Part shown: positions 46,947-58,531 of the stretch, piece by piece
How the letters are laid out: each line of letters starts with the position of its first letter
Numbering within the stretch: position 1 is the stretch's first letter
Source of the DNA: Trematomus loennbergii
Lineage: Eukaryota; Chordata; Actinopteri; Perciformes; Nototheniidae
Assembly: GCA_012861695.1 (NCBI GenBank)
Contig: JAAOOA010000130.1
Span: 1,527,351-1,591,350 of the forward strand
Length of the DNA: 64,000 bases
Direction: 5' to 3'
Made by a program: the position numbers and the translations under genes
Notes under the pieces: model-generated
The model's input: the letters and a program-made list of their open reading frames with translations, nothing else
The model's database searches: none
What the model was told of the DNA's origin: nothing

Positions 46947-47331
46947 ACTTAACAGATAAACTACAATTTTATTGATCATGAAAATAATAAACATAAATGA
47001 CATTAACTGTGAGTCTGGTACTTCAGAATTATGAAGCTCAAACCCAGGATTAGCCTGCCCTGAACACTACTGATGATGGTATCTCACAAACTAATTAACC
47101 ATCATTTTTTCTAACCCATGTATTTCAACTACAGAAGTCTGCTGAAATAAAGCACAATAATTACATTTAAGACTGTTTCCCTTTTTTTAAGAAAAGTATC
47201 GAAAAAGAATCGGAATCGCAATTCTTGACTAGGTATCGGTACCAAAATGTTGGTATCGTGACAACACTACCGGGGACACATATTCATGTATAAAAAACGT
47301 ACAAAAGTGCATTTTGCATGATAGGTCCCCT

Positions 47332-47513
47332 TTAAGTAAACGTTGTCTTTTTGCTTTGTGTTATTATCAAAGAGTACCAGAATGCGTACTTGACATGTTC
47401 AAAGAAAATCCCCCCCAGACCCCTGCAGGGCTTTGGTTTACAAACATGGTTTTCACAACATGTGCGTGTGCATTTGCATCACTGTGGAGAACGGGCGTGA
47501 TCAAGACTCTTAA
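47332..47513. other. Short stretch of copy-B host sequence
   Basis: Matches 12568-12750 in A. No gene. Confidence 0.6.
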
Positions 47514-47769
47514 AGGGGACCCATCATACAAAAGGCACTTTTATACGTCTTGTATACATGAATATGTGTCCCCGGTGTTCCAGGGAACTCACCAAGTGTC
47601 AGAAAACACAATCCTCTCTATTTTCCTCCATACCCAAATCTCTAAAAAAGGGGCTGCAACGGATCTGATAAAAACTGATCCAGATTTGAACACTTTACTG
47701 ACGTCGGTAAAGTGGCGCTACGGCTATTGGGCCAACTGTCCACCTATCAGGGGAATGTGGGGTTGGGCC
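47514..47769. mobile_element. Fragment related to the 44578 TTAA element
   Basis: Begins AGGGGACCCATCATAC after TTAA (47510-47513), and 47570-47770 is an inverted relative of 45280-45500 (e.g. 'ccacctatcaggggaatgtgg'). No matching right terminus found. Confidence 0.6.
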
Positions 47770-47792
47770 AAAGATAAGATAACTTTAACAAG

Positions 47793-47891
47793 ATGCCTGT
47801 GTGCTTAGTACCAGGTTGTTATCATACCAGCAATGGGTCTTGCTCGTTCTTTCGCTTCCCGTCTGATGAAAGGATCAAGTTAGCTAGGTAG
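47793..47891 (+). pseudogene. THAP-domain N-terminal fragment (left arm)
   Basis: ATG at 47793 gives MPVCLVPGCYHTSNGSCSFF, then RFPSDERIKL and a stop. M-P-x-C-x4-C followed by F-R-F-P-x-D is the start of the THAP zinc-binding DNA-recognition domain found in P-element-type transposases and THAP proteins. It is truncated after about 32 residues and the conserved Trp is missing in this arm. A captured or decayed transposase piece; no full gene. Confidence 0.75.
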
Positions 47892-48389
47892 CTAGTAGCT
47901 AGCACGTTAGTTAGCATTACAGCCTTGTCATTTTTATTAGCCTTAACATGAAGTAACATTAAGTAACCCAAAATGTTAAACAGTAAGAGGTAGTCATATT
48001 TCGTGAACCCTTTGAAGAGTACTGTCACCGGTGTGATCATTCTATAATACACAATTTAAGCCCGGGGGAGAAATGCTAACACTAACGCTAGCATCGGCGA
48101 TCTTTTCTACTTCATGCTATCTGCACAAATGGTTGACATTAAACATTAAAACGACCGGGCAGTTCAGAGAGAATCAAAGGAAGGCAGGCAGGCAGCTTTG
48201 CATGACATTCTTCTGGACGTGTTTCATTGTGGTGATAGTGAGGGTAGTCAATCGTTTTGTTGACAAGACAGTAGTGACGGCCATCTTGGTGACGTGTGTT
48301 GTTGACCAGAGATGTAGTTCATTGAGCGTTTCACACAAACAAATGTGTTACTTCGCAGTTTTACGACACATTTTTTTTTTTTGACTTGC

Positions 48390-48562
48390 AAATTTATCTT
48401 TTAAAATTGACAAACATCATATGTGTAATTCGTGGCACAATTCAAACGGGATCGAAAGATAATCTTTCTCTCTCCATTGACTTCAATTCATAATTTTTCC
48501 GAAATAAGGTCCCATGGAGGTCCACCGGAAGGGGAGGGACTTCGCCTCTCTATAGAGTGGCG
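48390..48562. mobile_element. MITE copy in palindrome spacer
   Basis: Shares 'attgacaaacatcatatgtg' to 'gggacttcgcctctct' with the MITE at 39499-39698. Right end intact; left end merged with the arm. Confidence 0.75.
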
Positions 48563-49049
48563 AAGTCACGCCCCTTCCGGAAAACTGTGAAGTAACACAT
48601 TTGTTTGTGTGAAACCGCTCAATGAACTACATCTCTGGTCAACAACACACGTCACCAAGATGGCCGTCACTACTGTCTTGCCAACAAAACGATTGACTAC
48701 CCTCACTATCACCACAATGAAACACGTCCTGAAGAATGTCATGCAAAGCTGCCTGCCTGCCTTCCTTTGATTCTCTCTGAACTGCCTGGTCTTTTTAATG
48801 TTTAATGTCAACCATTTGTGCAGATAGCATGAAGTAGAGAAGATCGCTAGTGTTAGCGTTAGCATTTCTCCCCCGGGCTTAAATGGTGTATTATAGAATG
48901 ATCACACCGGTGACAGTACTCTTCAAAGGGTTCACGAAATATGACTACTACTCTTACTGTTTAACATTTTGGGTTACTTAATGTTACTTCATGTTAAGGC
49001 TAATAAAAATGACAAGGCTGTAATGCTAACTAACGTGCTAGCTACTAGC

Positions 49050-49155
49050 TAGCTTGATCCAGACACTCCTGGTCGTTTCATCAGACGGGAAGCGAAAAGA
49101 ACGAGCAAGACCCATTGCTGGTATGATAACAACCTGGTACTAAGCACACAGGCAT
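49050..49155 (-). pseudogene. THAP-domain N-terminal fragment (right arm)
   Basis: Mirror copy starting at 49155 with the same MPVCLVPGCYHTSNGSC. One extra T then shifts the frame. The downstream text in the proper frame reads FPSDETTRSVWIKLA, which retains the Trp expected in a THAP domain and is closer to the ancestral sequence than the left arm. Confidence 0.72.
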
Positions 49156-49178
49156 CTTGTTAAAGTTATCTTATCTTA

Positions 49179-49527
49179 GCCAGCGCCATATAGATAGATT
49201 CTATCTATATGGCGCTGATCTTAGCTATCTCTTAGTGGAGGAAAACAATTGTGACATCACTTACGCGACTCTGGGATTTGTAGTCTTTCTAGTTACGTAT
49301 TTTTCATAGTCTTATATTTCAACAGTTTTACGACAAACTGTGATTTTTGACATGGAAATTATTTTTTAAATTGACAAACATCATATGTGTAATTCATGGC
49401 ACAATTCAAACGGGATCGAAAGATAAGTTTTCTCTCTCCATTGACTTCAATACATTATTTTTCCGAAATAAGGTCCCATGGGGCGGAAGTAGATGGGCGT
49501 GACTTTGCCACTCTATGAGAAGGGTCT
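49179..49527. other. MITE-related sequence between palindrome and TIR element
   Basis: 49193-49214 is a small perfect palindrome (tatagatagattctatctata). 49365-49517 is a third copy of the 39499 MITE family with a changed right end. Confidence 0.6.
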
Positions 49528-49697
49528 AGCTGCGGCCGCGGCCAGTACACGACACTACACGCCACGCCCACTGACACGACACTACGGTGGCTGAGAGACA
49601 TTACCGTACATGGCAGATTAAAAGCGAATTGACGACACTGACGCTGACGCAAGGATATTTAAGGAGACATGAGGTTTACAGAGAACAGACAAACAAT

Positions 49698-50546
49698 ATG
49701 GCGCACCGAGTACAGGTAATTAACGTATTGTGGTTTTAGATATAATTACATACTATTTAGGTTCTCGTTTGTTTGTCGATGTGGCTGTTTAGCGCAGTGT
49801 AATTGTGTTTATTTTGCTAATTTGTATTTTAAATATTAAATGTAAAGGAATGGAATACATATATATATATATATATATATATCTTAGCTCTTAGCTTGAC
49901 ATGCTGGACGTTCAGTTAGCATGTCAAGCTAAGAGATAAGATATATGTATATATTTTAGCTTGACAGATGGAACAATGCATGTACTCGCATTTTTACAAG
50001 AATCTGATTTTGTGTACGTTTTAAATATTCATTGAAGGTGTCTTTCACATTTGAATGTTTTAAAAAACAAAACATGTATTAGCTGCTATACTGACATGCA
50101 CATATGTATAATTATATTATTATTTTAAGTGTGGTTTAAAGTTAAATTATATATAGTTATTGGGTAGAGCCAAGTAACCCAGGTGGATGCAATCAGGCCT
50201 CTGTTTTTAGATGGGGTTTGTGGCCATGCTGTAGGCCTGACATTTAAACCATAGACTGTATATATAAAGATTTAAACTAGCTGAAGGGCTTTCTGTTCGA
50301 ACCACAGTGACATCTAGAGGTTGTTTTGTGCATAACATGTCAACCAAAAGGGTAGAGCTGGCTGAATCAGATGGAGTTAAACTTTTTTTTTTTTCAACAA
50401 GATATCAAGACACAAAATGTGCTCTGGAACTTTGTTCTCATTACCTCACCAAGAACATGAGTGAGGAAGCGCACCAAAGGCTGAAGGACTCCAGTGAAAG
50501 ATTCCGAAGAGCTTTGGATTACGAGGAGTTTTTAAATAGGCTTTAA
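49698..50546 (+). CDS. Possible small spliced gene inside the TIR element (unrecognised)
   Basis: Low-confidence proposal. 49698 has ATGGCGCACCGAGTACAG followed by GTAATT, which could be a short first exon (MAHRVQ). From about 50307 an open frame reads through MSTKRVELAESDGVKL. After a T-run and AAG at about 50402 it continues YQDTKCALELCSHYLTKN, then MSEEAHQRLKDSSERF, then RRALDYEEFLNRL, stop 50546. AATAAA follows at 50694. The last part is charged and helical-looking. I do not recognise the family, and the intron calls are guesses. Confidence 0.3.
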
Positions 50547-50789
50547 CCTCCTGCAGGTCAATCCTGGCTGCTTACATTTTTATTTAAAATCATGTTGATT
50601 TTACTGTTGGGATCAATTTAAAAGGTTTTTTTTTTTTTTAAGCAGACCAGCTTGAATAGTGCCCCTCTGATTTTCCACATGATGTTCTGTTCAATAAATG
50701 TTCATTGAGGAAAACGGTATCAGTGTCTTATTGTATATTCATCACAGTGAATGCAGTGAATGCTGAACTTGCCGGACCATATACTGTAG

Positions 50790-51165
50790 TTGAAAGTACA
50801 CAATGAAACACTGGCTTGCTTGTATCAAATCAATACAATTCCCACATGCCCTACCCCGGAACCTGCGGTCTTCAGACTCTGGCCCCCCGCACCAACCTGC
50901 GATCCTTCGGGACAGAGCCTTCAGTATGGCAGCCCCCACTCTCTGGAACGCTCTCCCTGCGGAGATCTGCAACATCCCCACGCTTGACGCCTTCAAAAGG
51001 GCCCTCAAGTCTGCCAAGGTCTTTGGCCCCAAATCTATTTGTTTTGTCTGTCTAACTGTTCGTCTGACTGCCTTTTGTTATGTTTGTTTCTACTCCTGTT
51101 CTTTTTAAAGCGACCTTGGGTCTCATGAAAGGCGCTATATAAATCCAAGTTATTATTAATACATC
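50790..51165 (+). mobile_element. LINE C-terminus and 3' tail
   Basis: Encodes FGTEPSVWQ/SMAAPTLWNALPAEICN, then TLDAFKRALKSAKVF, the conserved C-terminal end of fish CR1/L2/Rex-group ORF2. It is followed by 'gaaaggcgctatataaatcc' and an ATT-rich tail. 5'-truncated insertion on the plus strand within the TIR element. Confidence 0.82.
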
Positions 51166-52310
51166 ATTGGAACGGTAAGAATCTCAGCTACAACACTGAC
51201 TAAAGCCTTCCCATCTCCAGTATGCCTACATGACAAGCATTTTTATAATATACAGTAAACATATCTTTGACTTATTGCAAAATTATAAAATGAAATTCAC
51301 CCCTGCTGTCATTCTGGCTTTGACTGTTCAAATGAGATGTCAACCATCAAAATGGGATAAGGGGTTCCAGAAATATCTGTGCAAAACACACCGGCCAATT
51401 TTGACCGATAATAGTATGGGAAGGGGGGTATGACCGAACGCAAGAGAAGAGACAATCATCAAGCCAGATACCAAGGTATTTACAACAGGCAACCACTTCA
51501 ATTACTTTTCCTTTATGTTATTGTTATTTGGTTTTTATTAGTGCTTTTGTCGTTTTGAAGGAAATTAAAATACTGTATTGAGTTGGTTTCTTCTGTTTTG
51601 GAAGCCTTGTATATCTTTTTGGTCTTGTTAGAAATACCCCATGGTAAAACTGTGTTCTAGCAGCAGTTAAAGAAGCTTAGTTTGCTGTCTTAGACTGCCA
51701 GATGTATTAAGATGGTTTGTTCACAATTTACACATAAAACCTAAATGTTCATCTGTTTATTGTTCTTCTTCCTTTATATTCAAAGCATGTTGATTGTCTA
51801 TTGGCTATATCTTGACATTATGTTAATTTGATCATACTTGCCATACATTTATTTTAATTGATGCGATTCCTTCAAAGGTTTTGTAATAGACCCCTAGTAC
51901 TTTTAATTTATAAAGTAATAATAATACATGTGAATGATTGAGCTCATTAGTGGCCTGACTGGCCCTCCTAATTTGTTCCTTAATGACCCCATGATGTGAT
52001 TATGTATATCTTAAAACCTTTAACAACTATATTTAGATGTTCACAAATATCTACATTTATGTATAAATACATGTGTAGCAGTTAGACAAACATAATCAAT
52101 AGATTATCTCATTAATACCTATTTTATATATTAAAAAAAGTTTACTAAACCACCGTTTGTTGACAAAATGATTTGGGTTGAAAGTTATACTGTTGTGTCT
52201 CAAACGGATAGACTAGGTTATTAATTTATTTGCCTAATAGTTGCTTAAAATGCTACAATAACATTTGCAATTCGTTTTTAATCTGCCATGTACGATCTCA
52301 ATAATAATAA
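51166..52310. other. AT-rich interior of the TIR element
   Basis: No coding or element signature recognised. Confidence 0.45.
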
Positions 52311-52438
52311 GTGTCGTCAATTCGCTTTTAATCTGCCATGTACGGTAATGTCTCTCAGCCACCGTAGTGTCGTGTCAGGTGGGCGTGTCGTGTAGGGGGC
52401 GTGTCGTGTAGTGTCGTGTACTGGCCGCGGCCGCAGCT

Positions 52439-53522
52439 CAAGCCCCCAGGAAGTGCGCCGGACTCTGATGAAAATATTCGTGCTGGCCAAACGGCGGTAC
52501 TACACTTCCTTTTGGTTGCCAGGCCCGAAACACTTTTTCCCATTGACTTACATGGGGAAAGAGTGGTCTGTAAATCGTTGGATAATTTTTTTAAAAACTA
52601 AATAAACTACCCAGTATGAACACTTGTATAGCCCTTATTAAAAACATTCGTTCCTCAAGTTGTAAAATGTGCTAATAACGTTATTCTGAGAGTTATTTCC
52701 CTCTGCATTATGAACGCGCATCTAACCCACGGGACCGCGCCGCCCGGCACGTTCATGTTACGTGTTCAGCACTACATGCGTTTATCTTTACCCATGGATG
52801 CACAATAAGAACGGACCCATATCGCCTTACTGCCAGCCCACGGAGCTGTAATAATGGATATATTGCACATGTTTGCTGTAATTCATCATTTGTAAAATAT
52901 TATACTACATGGGCTGTATGATTAAATCTTGTACCGTAAATGTTGTATTAAATAAAGTTAATATTACCGACGTAGATTAACGTCCCTGTAGGTTCTTATT
53001 GCACTAAGAAGCTTATTGCACTGTGTGTGTATATATGTATATATATATATATAGTGCAATAATTATTTCATGCTAAATGAAGCTCTGTTGCTTGGATATC
53101 ACTAGATCCTGTTACAGCGTACATAACGATTGATGTGTAAATTAGCATAATTACTAGCTAACCGCTAGCTGCTAACTGCCGCCTCGTTAATATCAAATCT
53201 ATCATAACAAACATTACCATGCTGTCATGAACGTGCGGTGCTGTTACGTGTACGCAAATTGACGTGCTTGAACGAGCATTTTGGGGGGCATGGTTAAAGT
53301 TGCGCATGCGCTATGAGCGCACATACGGGTACTTCTCAGGCATGCCGGGTAATCTGTGACGTTTCGCTCTCTCAAAAGTTGGGCCATTTTATCATCATGC
53401 GCGAATGAGCAACTCTCATAGGAATGAATGAGGCCCCGCCTCCCACGCTGTATCCAGTTCTTATTATACATCCATGCCGCAGCTAGACCATATTGCACTA
53501 TAAACTATAACACTTGACAAAC
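52439..53522. other. Copy-B sequence 3' of zinc-finger exon 1 (intron)
   Basis: 52979-53055 has a short (AT)n around 'atatatatatatatat'. No exon seen; sequence up to about 53500 is not matched in A by eye. Confidence 0.4.
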
Positions 53523-53706
53523 CTGTTCTGTGTAGCCGGACTTCCGGGTTCAAAAGGGCGTCCAGTAGCTTCTGTTGTCGCTGATTCTCCTTTAAAGTTG
53601 ACTCCAGTTCCTCTGCTATCGTCCTCTCGAACAGCTCGAATATCTCCTCAGCAGCTGCAGTGAGCCGCTCGTTGACAAAAGCTCTCAGCGTTTCAACTTT
53701 AGACAT
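53523..53706 (-). CDS. C2H2 zinc-finger gene B, exon 1
   Basis: 184 nt, ATG at 53706. MSKVETLRAFVNERLTAAAE, EIFELFERTIAEELEST, QRQQKLLDALLN, PEVRLHRT, then donor ACAG|GTTTGT. The exon ends one base into a codon, which joins in frame to the finger exon at 41466, giving an intron of 12.1 kb. This is the intact version of the exon broken in copy A and supports the family ending NPEVRLHR. The helical N-terminal module is presumed to mediate protein contacts; that is inference. Confidence 0.87.
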
Positions 53707-54911
53707 GTTTTTTTATCAAATCACAGCAACTTTTCCTCCAGTGAAAGCTGTGTTGCTAGGCTACGTTGTCGTCCGTCTCCAGCTAGCAAGTTAACTTCCT
53801 TAGCTTCGTGGGGGAGATATTCCAGATATTTCTTAAGCAATAAACGCCACATACTCCATTCAGATAGGTGTGTTTTGACGGTCCCCCCCCCCGACAAATA
53901 ATACAGTTTGGTCTCTGCAATGAACGCTGTGTAGTCAAGTTCCGTCACCGTCTATGTGGAGCTAGCGCGCTAAGCTAACTTCCGCTAGCATTCTTAACTC
54001 ATGGATTTTTGCTCAATTCCAAACCGCCACCTACACACTACCCCTCAGTTTGCGTGTTCTCGCAACATTAAGTGCTGTTCCAAACCAACGAGTGATGAGG
54101 GGGAGTGGGTATAACCTATAGTTATAACTTATAAAGCCCTTCAACAGCGAGTCTGCATCACCTGCTGCTCCCATGGATTTGCTCCATCTGAAAGGACTCA
54201 CCGCTGGGTGTGTCCGTCAGGAAACAAGCTGCTTTCAAATAGTTCCGCCAAACAAGATAGACATGTAGGCCCAACTCCAAACCACACCCTACCCACTCCC
54301 ACTCGAAACTCACAGCTAAATGAGTCTCCCTCCTATCAGATGGAGGGTCTAAAAACAGCAGCAAGCTTTGGGACAAACTCCTCTCTCTCTCTCTCCGGCA
54401 TCTCTTGGACAACAATTCTAAATTAATAACTAAAATAAAAATAAAACTCCAAAAATCTTTAATTTAGTTTTAAGCCTGATGTTTATAAGCTTCTTAGTTT
54501 TTGTCTATAAATATACACAACTTTATAATAAAATGCACACATGTACCTTTTTCTAGACTAAACACAATCCTAAGTTTAAAAAATGAGGTTTCCATGAAGC
54601 TATTAACATTGGTATTACAATTTCAGATGAGAAAGCAACACATTTGAAATAATATGGAATTTAACAGTTTACAGAGGACTTCTGCACCAAAACAGTATTG
54701 TTCTTAAATACAACTAATAGTTCAGACTTCAGACAGGCTGCCCTCCATTTTGAGGACGTAGCCATGAAAGGGAAAAAGTTCACATTTATTGGACTCTCGG
54801 ATGTTTAGTTTTCCTGATACAACAGTATATAACTGACTAAATAATAATAGAGCCTGGTTTTAACACTCACCCTGTTATTTTCCTCCTGCTCTGTCGAAGA
54901 GAGAAATGGTA
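53707..54911. other. 5' flank of zinc-finger gene B
   Basis: Co-linear with 17621-18757. The promoter probably lies here, but no diagnostic motif was seen. Confidence 0.45.
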
Positions 54912-55821
54912 TGGCAAGCCGATTTAGCTTTTATTCAATTCTGGAGGATATCAAAAAATCTATTCTTAGTAGTAATAATGTTTATTTCTGATATCAAAAA
55001 TGTAATGTTAACTAGTTAGAATGTGAATTCTTGATATCAGAAATTCTATTTGTATTTATAACTAGTAACAATTGAATTCCTGATATCAAAACAATTATTT
55101 TTTAACTAGTTCGAATTGTATTTCTGATATCAACAATTGGCATTTCGACTAGTTGAAATGTAATTACTGATATCAGAAATTGGTATTTGAACTAGTTCAA
55201 ATTCCAACTCCCATTTGAAATGAATGAGAAAAACGATGCAAATCTCATAGTTAAAGGTAGGAATGGAGAAACCAGCTCGAGTGCGCTAGAATTTGAAAGT
55301 ACACAACCGAAATAAATCTGCCCCTTCCTTCAGACTTCCTTACAGAGCCCCCCTCCAACACACACACGAACGCGCACATGACCAATGAGGGCACAAGATA
55401 AGTTTGTGCACAGATGGAAGGCTGACAGGCAGGTAGGCCATCCAGTTATTTTAGCCGGGCCGGCTCAGATGATTGGTCGTGCTTTTTACAGTACTACGGC
55501 TTCCACAGATGACATGTTTTGTATGTATTTATTGTCAAAGCATTTCATATATTCACTGCTATCGGGATGTTAAGAGCATTCCATGGAATATAACAAAAAG
55601 TGTTTCTGAAGTGAATTACCTACCCCACCTTTAAATCGCATTTCTGATATCAGAAATACACATTACAACTAGTTACAATTAATTTTTGATATCAAGAATT
55701 TGCATTCTAACTAGTTACAATTCAATTTTTGATATCAGAAATAAACATTATTAGGCTACTAGTAAGAATAGATTTTTTTTTTTATCCTCCAGAAATGAAT
55801 AAAAGCTAAATCGGCTTGCCA
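54912..55821. mobile_element. Palindrome-rich element with ~90-bp TIRs and TA flanks
   Basis: Left end TGGCAAGCCGATTTAGC and right end GCTAAATCGGCTTGCCA, inverted repeats extending about 90 bp, flanked by TA (54910-54911, 55822-55823), as for Tc1/mariner-type MITEs. The interior consists of alternating GATATC- and ACTAGT-centred palindromes and carries a TTAA MITE. Confidence 0.85.
55255..55630. mobile_element. TTAA MITE (AGGTGGGGTA family), copy B-left
   Basis: TTAA at 55251-55254 and 55631-55634. The left end is damaged (about 12 bp lost in GGGGTAGGTAA); the right end ACCTACCCCACCT is intact. Diagnostic base pattern: GGGCACAAGATA. Confidence 0.9.
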
Positions 55822-56807
55822 TAAAATGAACTTCTTACTTTCACTTTCAAAGTCCCTCCCTTTTGCAGCTCCTCCCTTTGTTTTTAACAACAACACTGTT
55901 TTCCCTCACTTGCTCTCAAAGTTACACAGCTCCAAGAAGACGTTCCTGGAAGCTAGATATAGATAACTAAATACAAATCCAGTTTTTGATATGAAAATGT
56001 GTTTTATCCTCTCCTTTGCTCTCTTATTTACACCCACTTTGTATTTATTAGGTGCTGTCAATGGATTCATTTCCCACAATAACAATAAAAAACAAGCTGA
56101 AATCCTTTGAAGAGGTAGAAAGGGACTCCGTTTATTGAAAGTGGAAACAAATCAACATATAAAAATCTCAGAAATCACAGGAAACAAATGTACAGTGACT
56201 TCAACTCAGATACATTCTTTGCAAGTCAAACTCTCTGGGTTTTCTTTTCAACAACGTTCTCCAAGTCAACCGTCCGTTTAAAGTTGTTTTCAGTGTTTCA
56301 GAATAAAATATGAAAACATTAGATCAAAATGTCTACAGGACAGCACTGATTCGATAAGAAAGCATTTCAAAATGATGCCAAACTATTTTACGTTTCATTT
56401 TAACGCCATTTAAGTGTTTTTTCAAGACTTGCAGACACTCTGATTTAATTTGTAGAGTTGTCATTTTTCATAAGATTATTTTTCCAGATACATTTAGCAA
56501 ATAATGAGTAAAGAAAACTTTAAATAACCAGAAGGAATCAGCTGTTTATCCTCTGAAGCTGGGGGTTAAAACAGATCGTACTCGGGTAATAAACAACACA
56601 CCACAGAACATATCATGCTCTCCGGGAATGTCAAACAACACACACAAGGTTCAATCCCACTGCACACACACTTAACATTTGACAACATATACAAAGAAGG
56701 GGCCCTTTGAGGACATAAGGCCTCAAGAAAAGACATTCATATGAGCACATTTGTTCTTAACTGGCCTGTTATTCAGGAGATTTCATCAACAGAGCTTGTT
56801 TTACCAC
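55822..56807. other. B-only segment between two MITEs
   Basis: AT-rich. The minus strand has an AATAAA-type word near 56130, so a 3' UTR is conceivable, but no adjoining coding exon was found. Absent from copy A. Confidence 0.4.
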
Positions 56808-56811
56808 TTAA

Positions 56812-57189
56812 AGGTGGGGTATGTAATTTTGGAGAAACCAGCTCGATTGCGCTGGAATTTGAAAGTACGCAGCCGAAAAAAATCGGCCCCTTCCTTCAGA
56901 CTTCCTTACAGAGCCCCTCCTCCAACACACAGGAACGTGCACATGACCAATGAGGACACGAGATAAGTTTGTGCACGAGATGGAAGGCTGACAGGCAGGT
57001 AGGCCATCCAGTTATTTTAGCGGGCCGGCTCAGATGATTGGTCGTGCTTTTTACAGCGTCCGGCTTCCACAGATGAATTTTTTAATGTATTTATTGTCAA
57101 AGCATTTAATGTATTCATTGCTATCGGGATGTTAAGAGCATTCCATGGAATATAACAAGTGTTTCTGAAGTGAATTACCTACCCCACCT
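56812..57189. mobile_element. TTAA MITE (AGGTGGGGTA family), copy B-right
   Basis: TTAA at 56808-56811 and 57190-57193; both ends intact. Diagnostic pattern GGACACGAGATA. Confidence 0.92.
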
Positions 57190-57242
57190 TTAATTTATAT
57201 TATTTGTAGTTAAAAATCCCCAAATCAGGGCAAAAAAAGAAG

Positions 57243-58397
57243 AATTAAAGTCTGGAGCAACGCTAGTAGCATGTGAGGCTGTATGTAAACCCAGCTAAAT
57301 GCTAACATGCTTATGTTTACCATGGTATTAGTTTAGCGTGTTAGCATGGTAGCATTGGCAAATTCGCAATTAACGTCAATTCTTTTGGAGATCTTTAGTC
57401 AAAATCTGAAGTATTAAACAAATAAATCCCAACGATAGATCAATATTTCACCCAGAGCTATGGCTAATAGAAATACCATTAGCTTCAATAATGCTAAATA
57501 CTGGAGTGTGTTGGCATGACAACTTATACAATCCTTGATGTCTGGCAGCAAAACTTCACACTTGGGAGTTAAAGTTTTGTGTGATCATTTCGACCCCAAA
57601 AAATGAAGAATAAAAGTCTGAAGCAACGGTAGTAGCATGTGAGGCTGTATGTCAACGCAGCTAAAATGCTAACATGCTTATGTTTAGCATGGTATTAGCT
57701 TAGCGTGTTAGCATGCTAACATTGGCAAATTCATACTTAAAACAAAGATCTGCTGAGGCTTATGGGAATGTCATTTGTTTTGCCGTTATTTTAGACATTA
57801 TTCGAAGTATTAGATCCATTTATCCTATCGATATTTCAACCCGCAGTGCTACGGCTAATAGATATAGCTTCAATGATGCTAAATACTGGAGTGTTTTTGG
57901 CATGACAACTTTTACAATCCTTGATGTCTGACAGCAAAACTTCACACTTGTTTTCGAGACATTTTTCTGAATGAAACGTAAAACAGGTTGCCTTATAAAG
58001 GTTGTATTCGTCACATTTAAACACGTTATTTACGACACGTTTGTGCAGTTTTTGATGAAGAACTCAACAAACAAAAAGACAGGAAAATAATCACTTCTGC
58101 AGAAAACCCAATTGTCCTATGACTTTCAACTTGTAGAAAAGTTGGATCAACCATTGGTTCCTAAAATACTAAAAAAGGAAATTAATTGATATTAATCACT
58201 CTAAGCTTTAAAGATCCACACAGTGTGTTTTAGTGAGAAACTCCAACTGAAGGCTTTAAAACTTAAAAAAACAAACTCCACAGGACGTTTTAAAGAAGGA
58301 TGTTTGAATTATATGGATGCAAACCAGGGTTTCTGTTATCCACATATTTCTCAATCTCTCCGTTTTCTGTGATTCTCATCAGATTTAAATTTGGATC
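57243..58397. repeat. Right part of copy B with a ~365-bp tandem duplication
   Basis: Two diverged units begin at about 57243 and 57609 ('aaagtctg[g/a]agcaacg'). Both contain 'gttagcatg' and 'ccttgatgtctg[g/a]cagcaaaac' words. The second unit matches 30789-31734 of copy A. No gene. Confidence 0.8.

Positions 58398-58531
<134 letters not shown>

Larger units (their letters stand above)
45500..47269 (+). mobile_element. hAT element with BED finger, nested in TTAA element
   Basis: Ends TAGTGTTGCACCGG and CGTGACAACACTA, with a perfect 8-bp duplication CCGGGGAC (45492-45499, 47270-47277). It carries two smaller hAT MITEs and a split BED-finger sequence. Confidence 0.92.
44578..47331. mobile_element. 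TTAA-flanked element, TIR AG(T/G)GGACCTATCATGC
   Basis: TTAA at 44574-44577 and 47332-47335. Ends AGTGGACCTATCATGC and GCATGATAGGTCCCCT (one mismatch). Copy A shows only a single 'ccttaagtaaacg' site (about 12570), so this is a B-specific insertion. It is enlarged by a hAT at 45500-47269. Confidence 0.88.
47770..49178. repeat. 1.4-kb palindrome with about 590-bp arms
   Basis: The left arm 47770-48361 is repeated as reverse complement at 48581-49178, around a ~220-bp spacer that is itself a MITE copy. The arms differ by scattered single-base changes and a short indel near 47873 / 49070. Each arm starts with a THAP-domain coding start. Confidence 0.93.
49528..52438. mobile_element. 2.9-kb DNA element with ~115-128-bp terminal inverted repeats
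   Basis: Left end 49528-49643 and right end 52311-52438 are long inverted repeats beginning AGCTGCGGCCGCGGCCAGTA and including the words 'tacggtggctgagagac' and 'catggcagattaaaagcg'. A partial extra copy of the repeat's inner end lies at 52263-52298. No target duplication was evident. The interior has a short possible gene, a LINE tail and AT-rich sequence; no transposase motif was recognised. Confidence 0.85.
38737..58397 (+). repeat. Segmental duplication copy B
   Basis: Direct duplicate of 5478-31734 (see that entry). B is shorter mainly because it lacks the 10.8-kb array and the LINE, but it has its own insertions at 39499, 41651, 44578, 47514-49178 and 49528-52438, and it keeps 1.2 kb (55.6-56.8 kb) that A lacks. 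Confidence 0.9.

Noticed and set aside
48073..48865. Mirror-image membrane-protein-like frames on both arms of the palindrome
   Set aside because: Appear on both strands because of the inverted repeat; no family match; the THAP start in another frame is the better reading.
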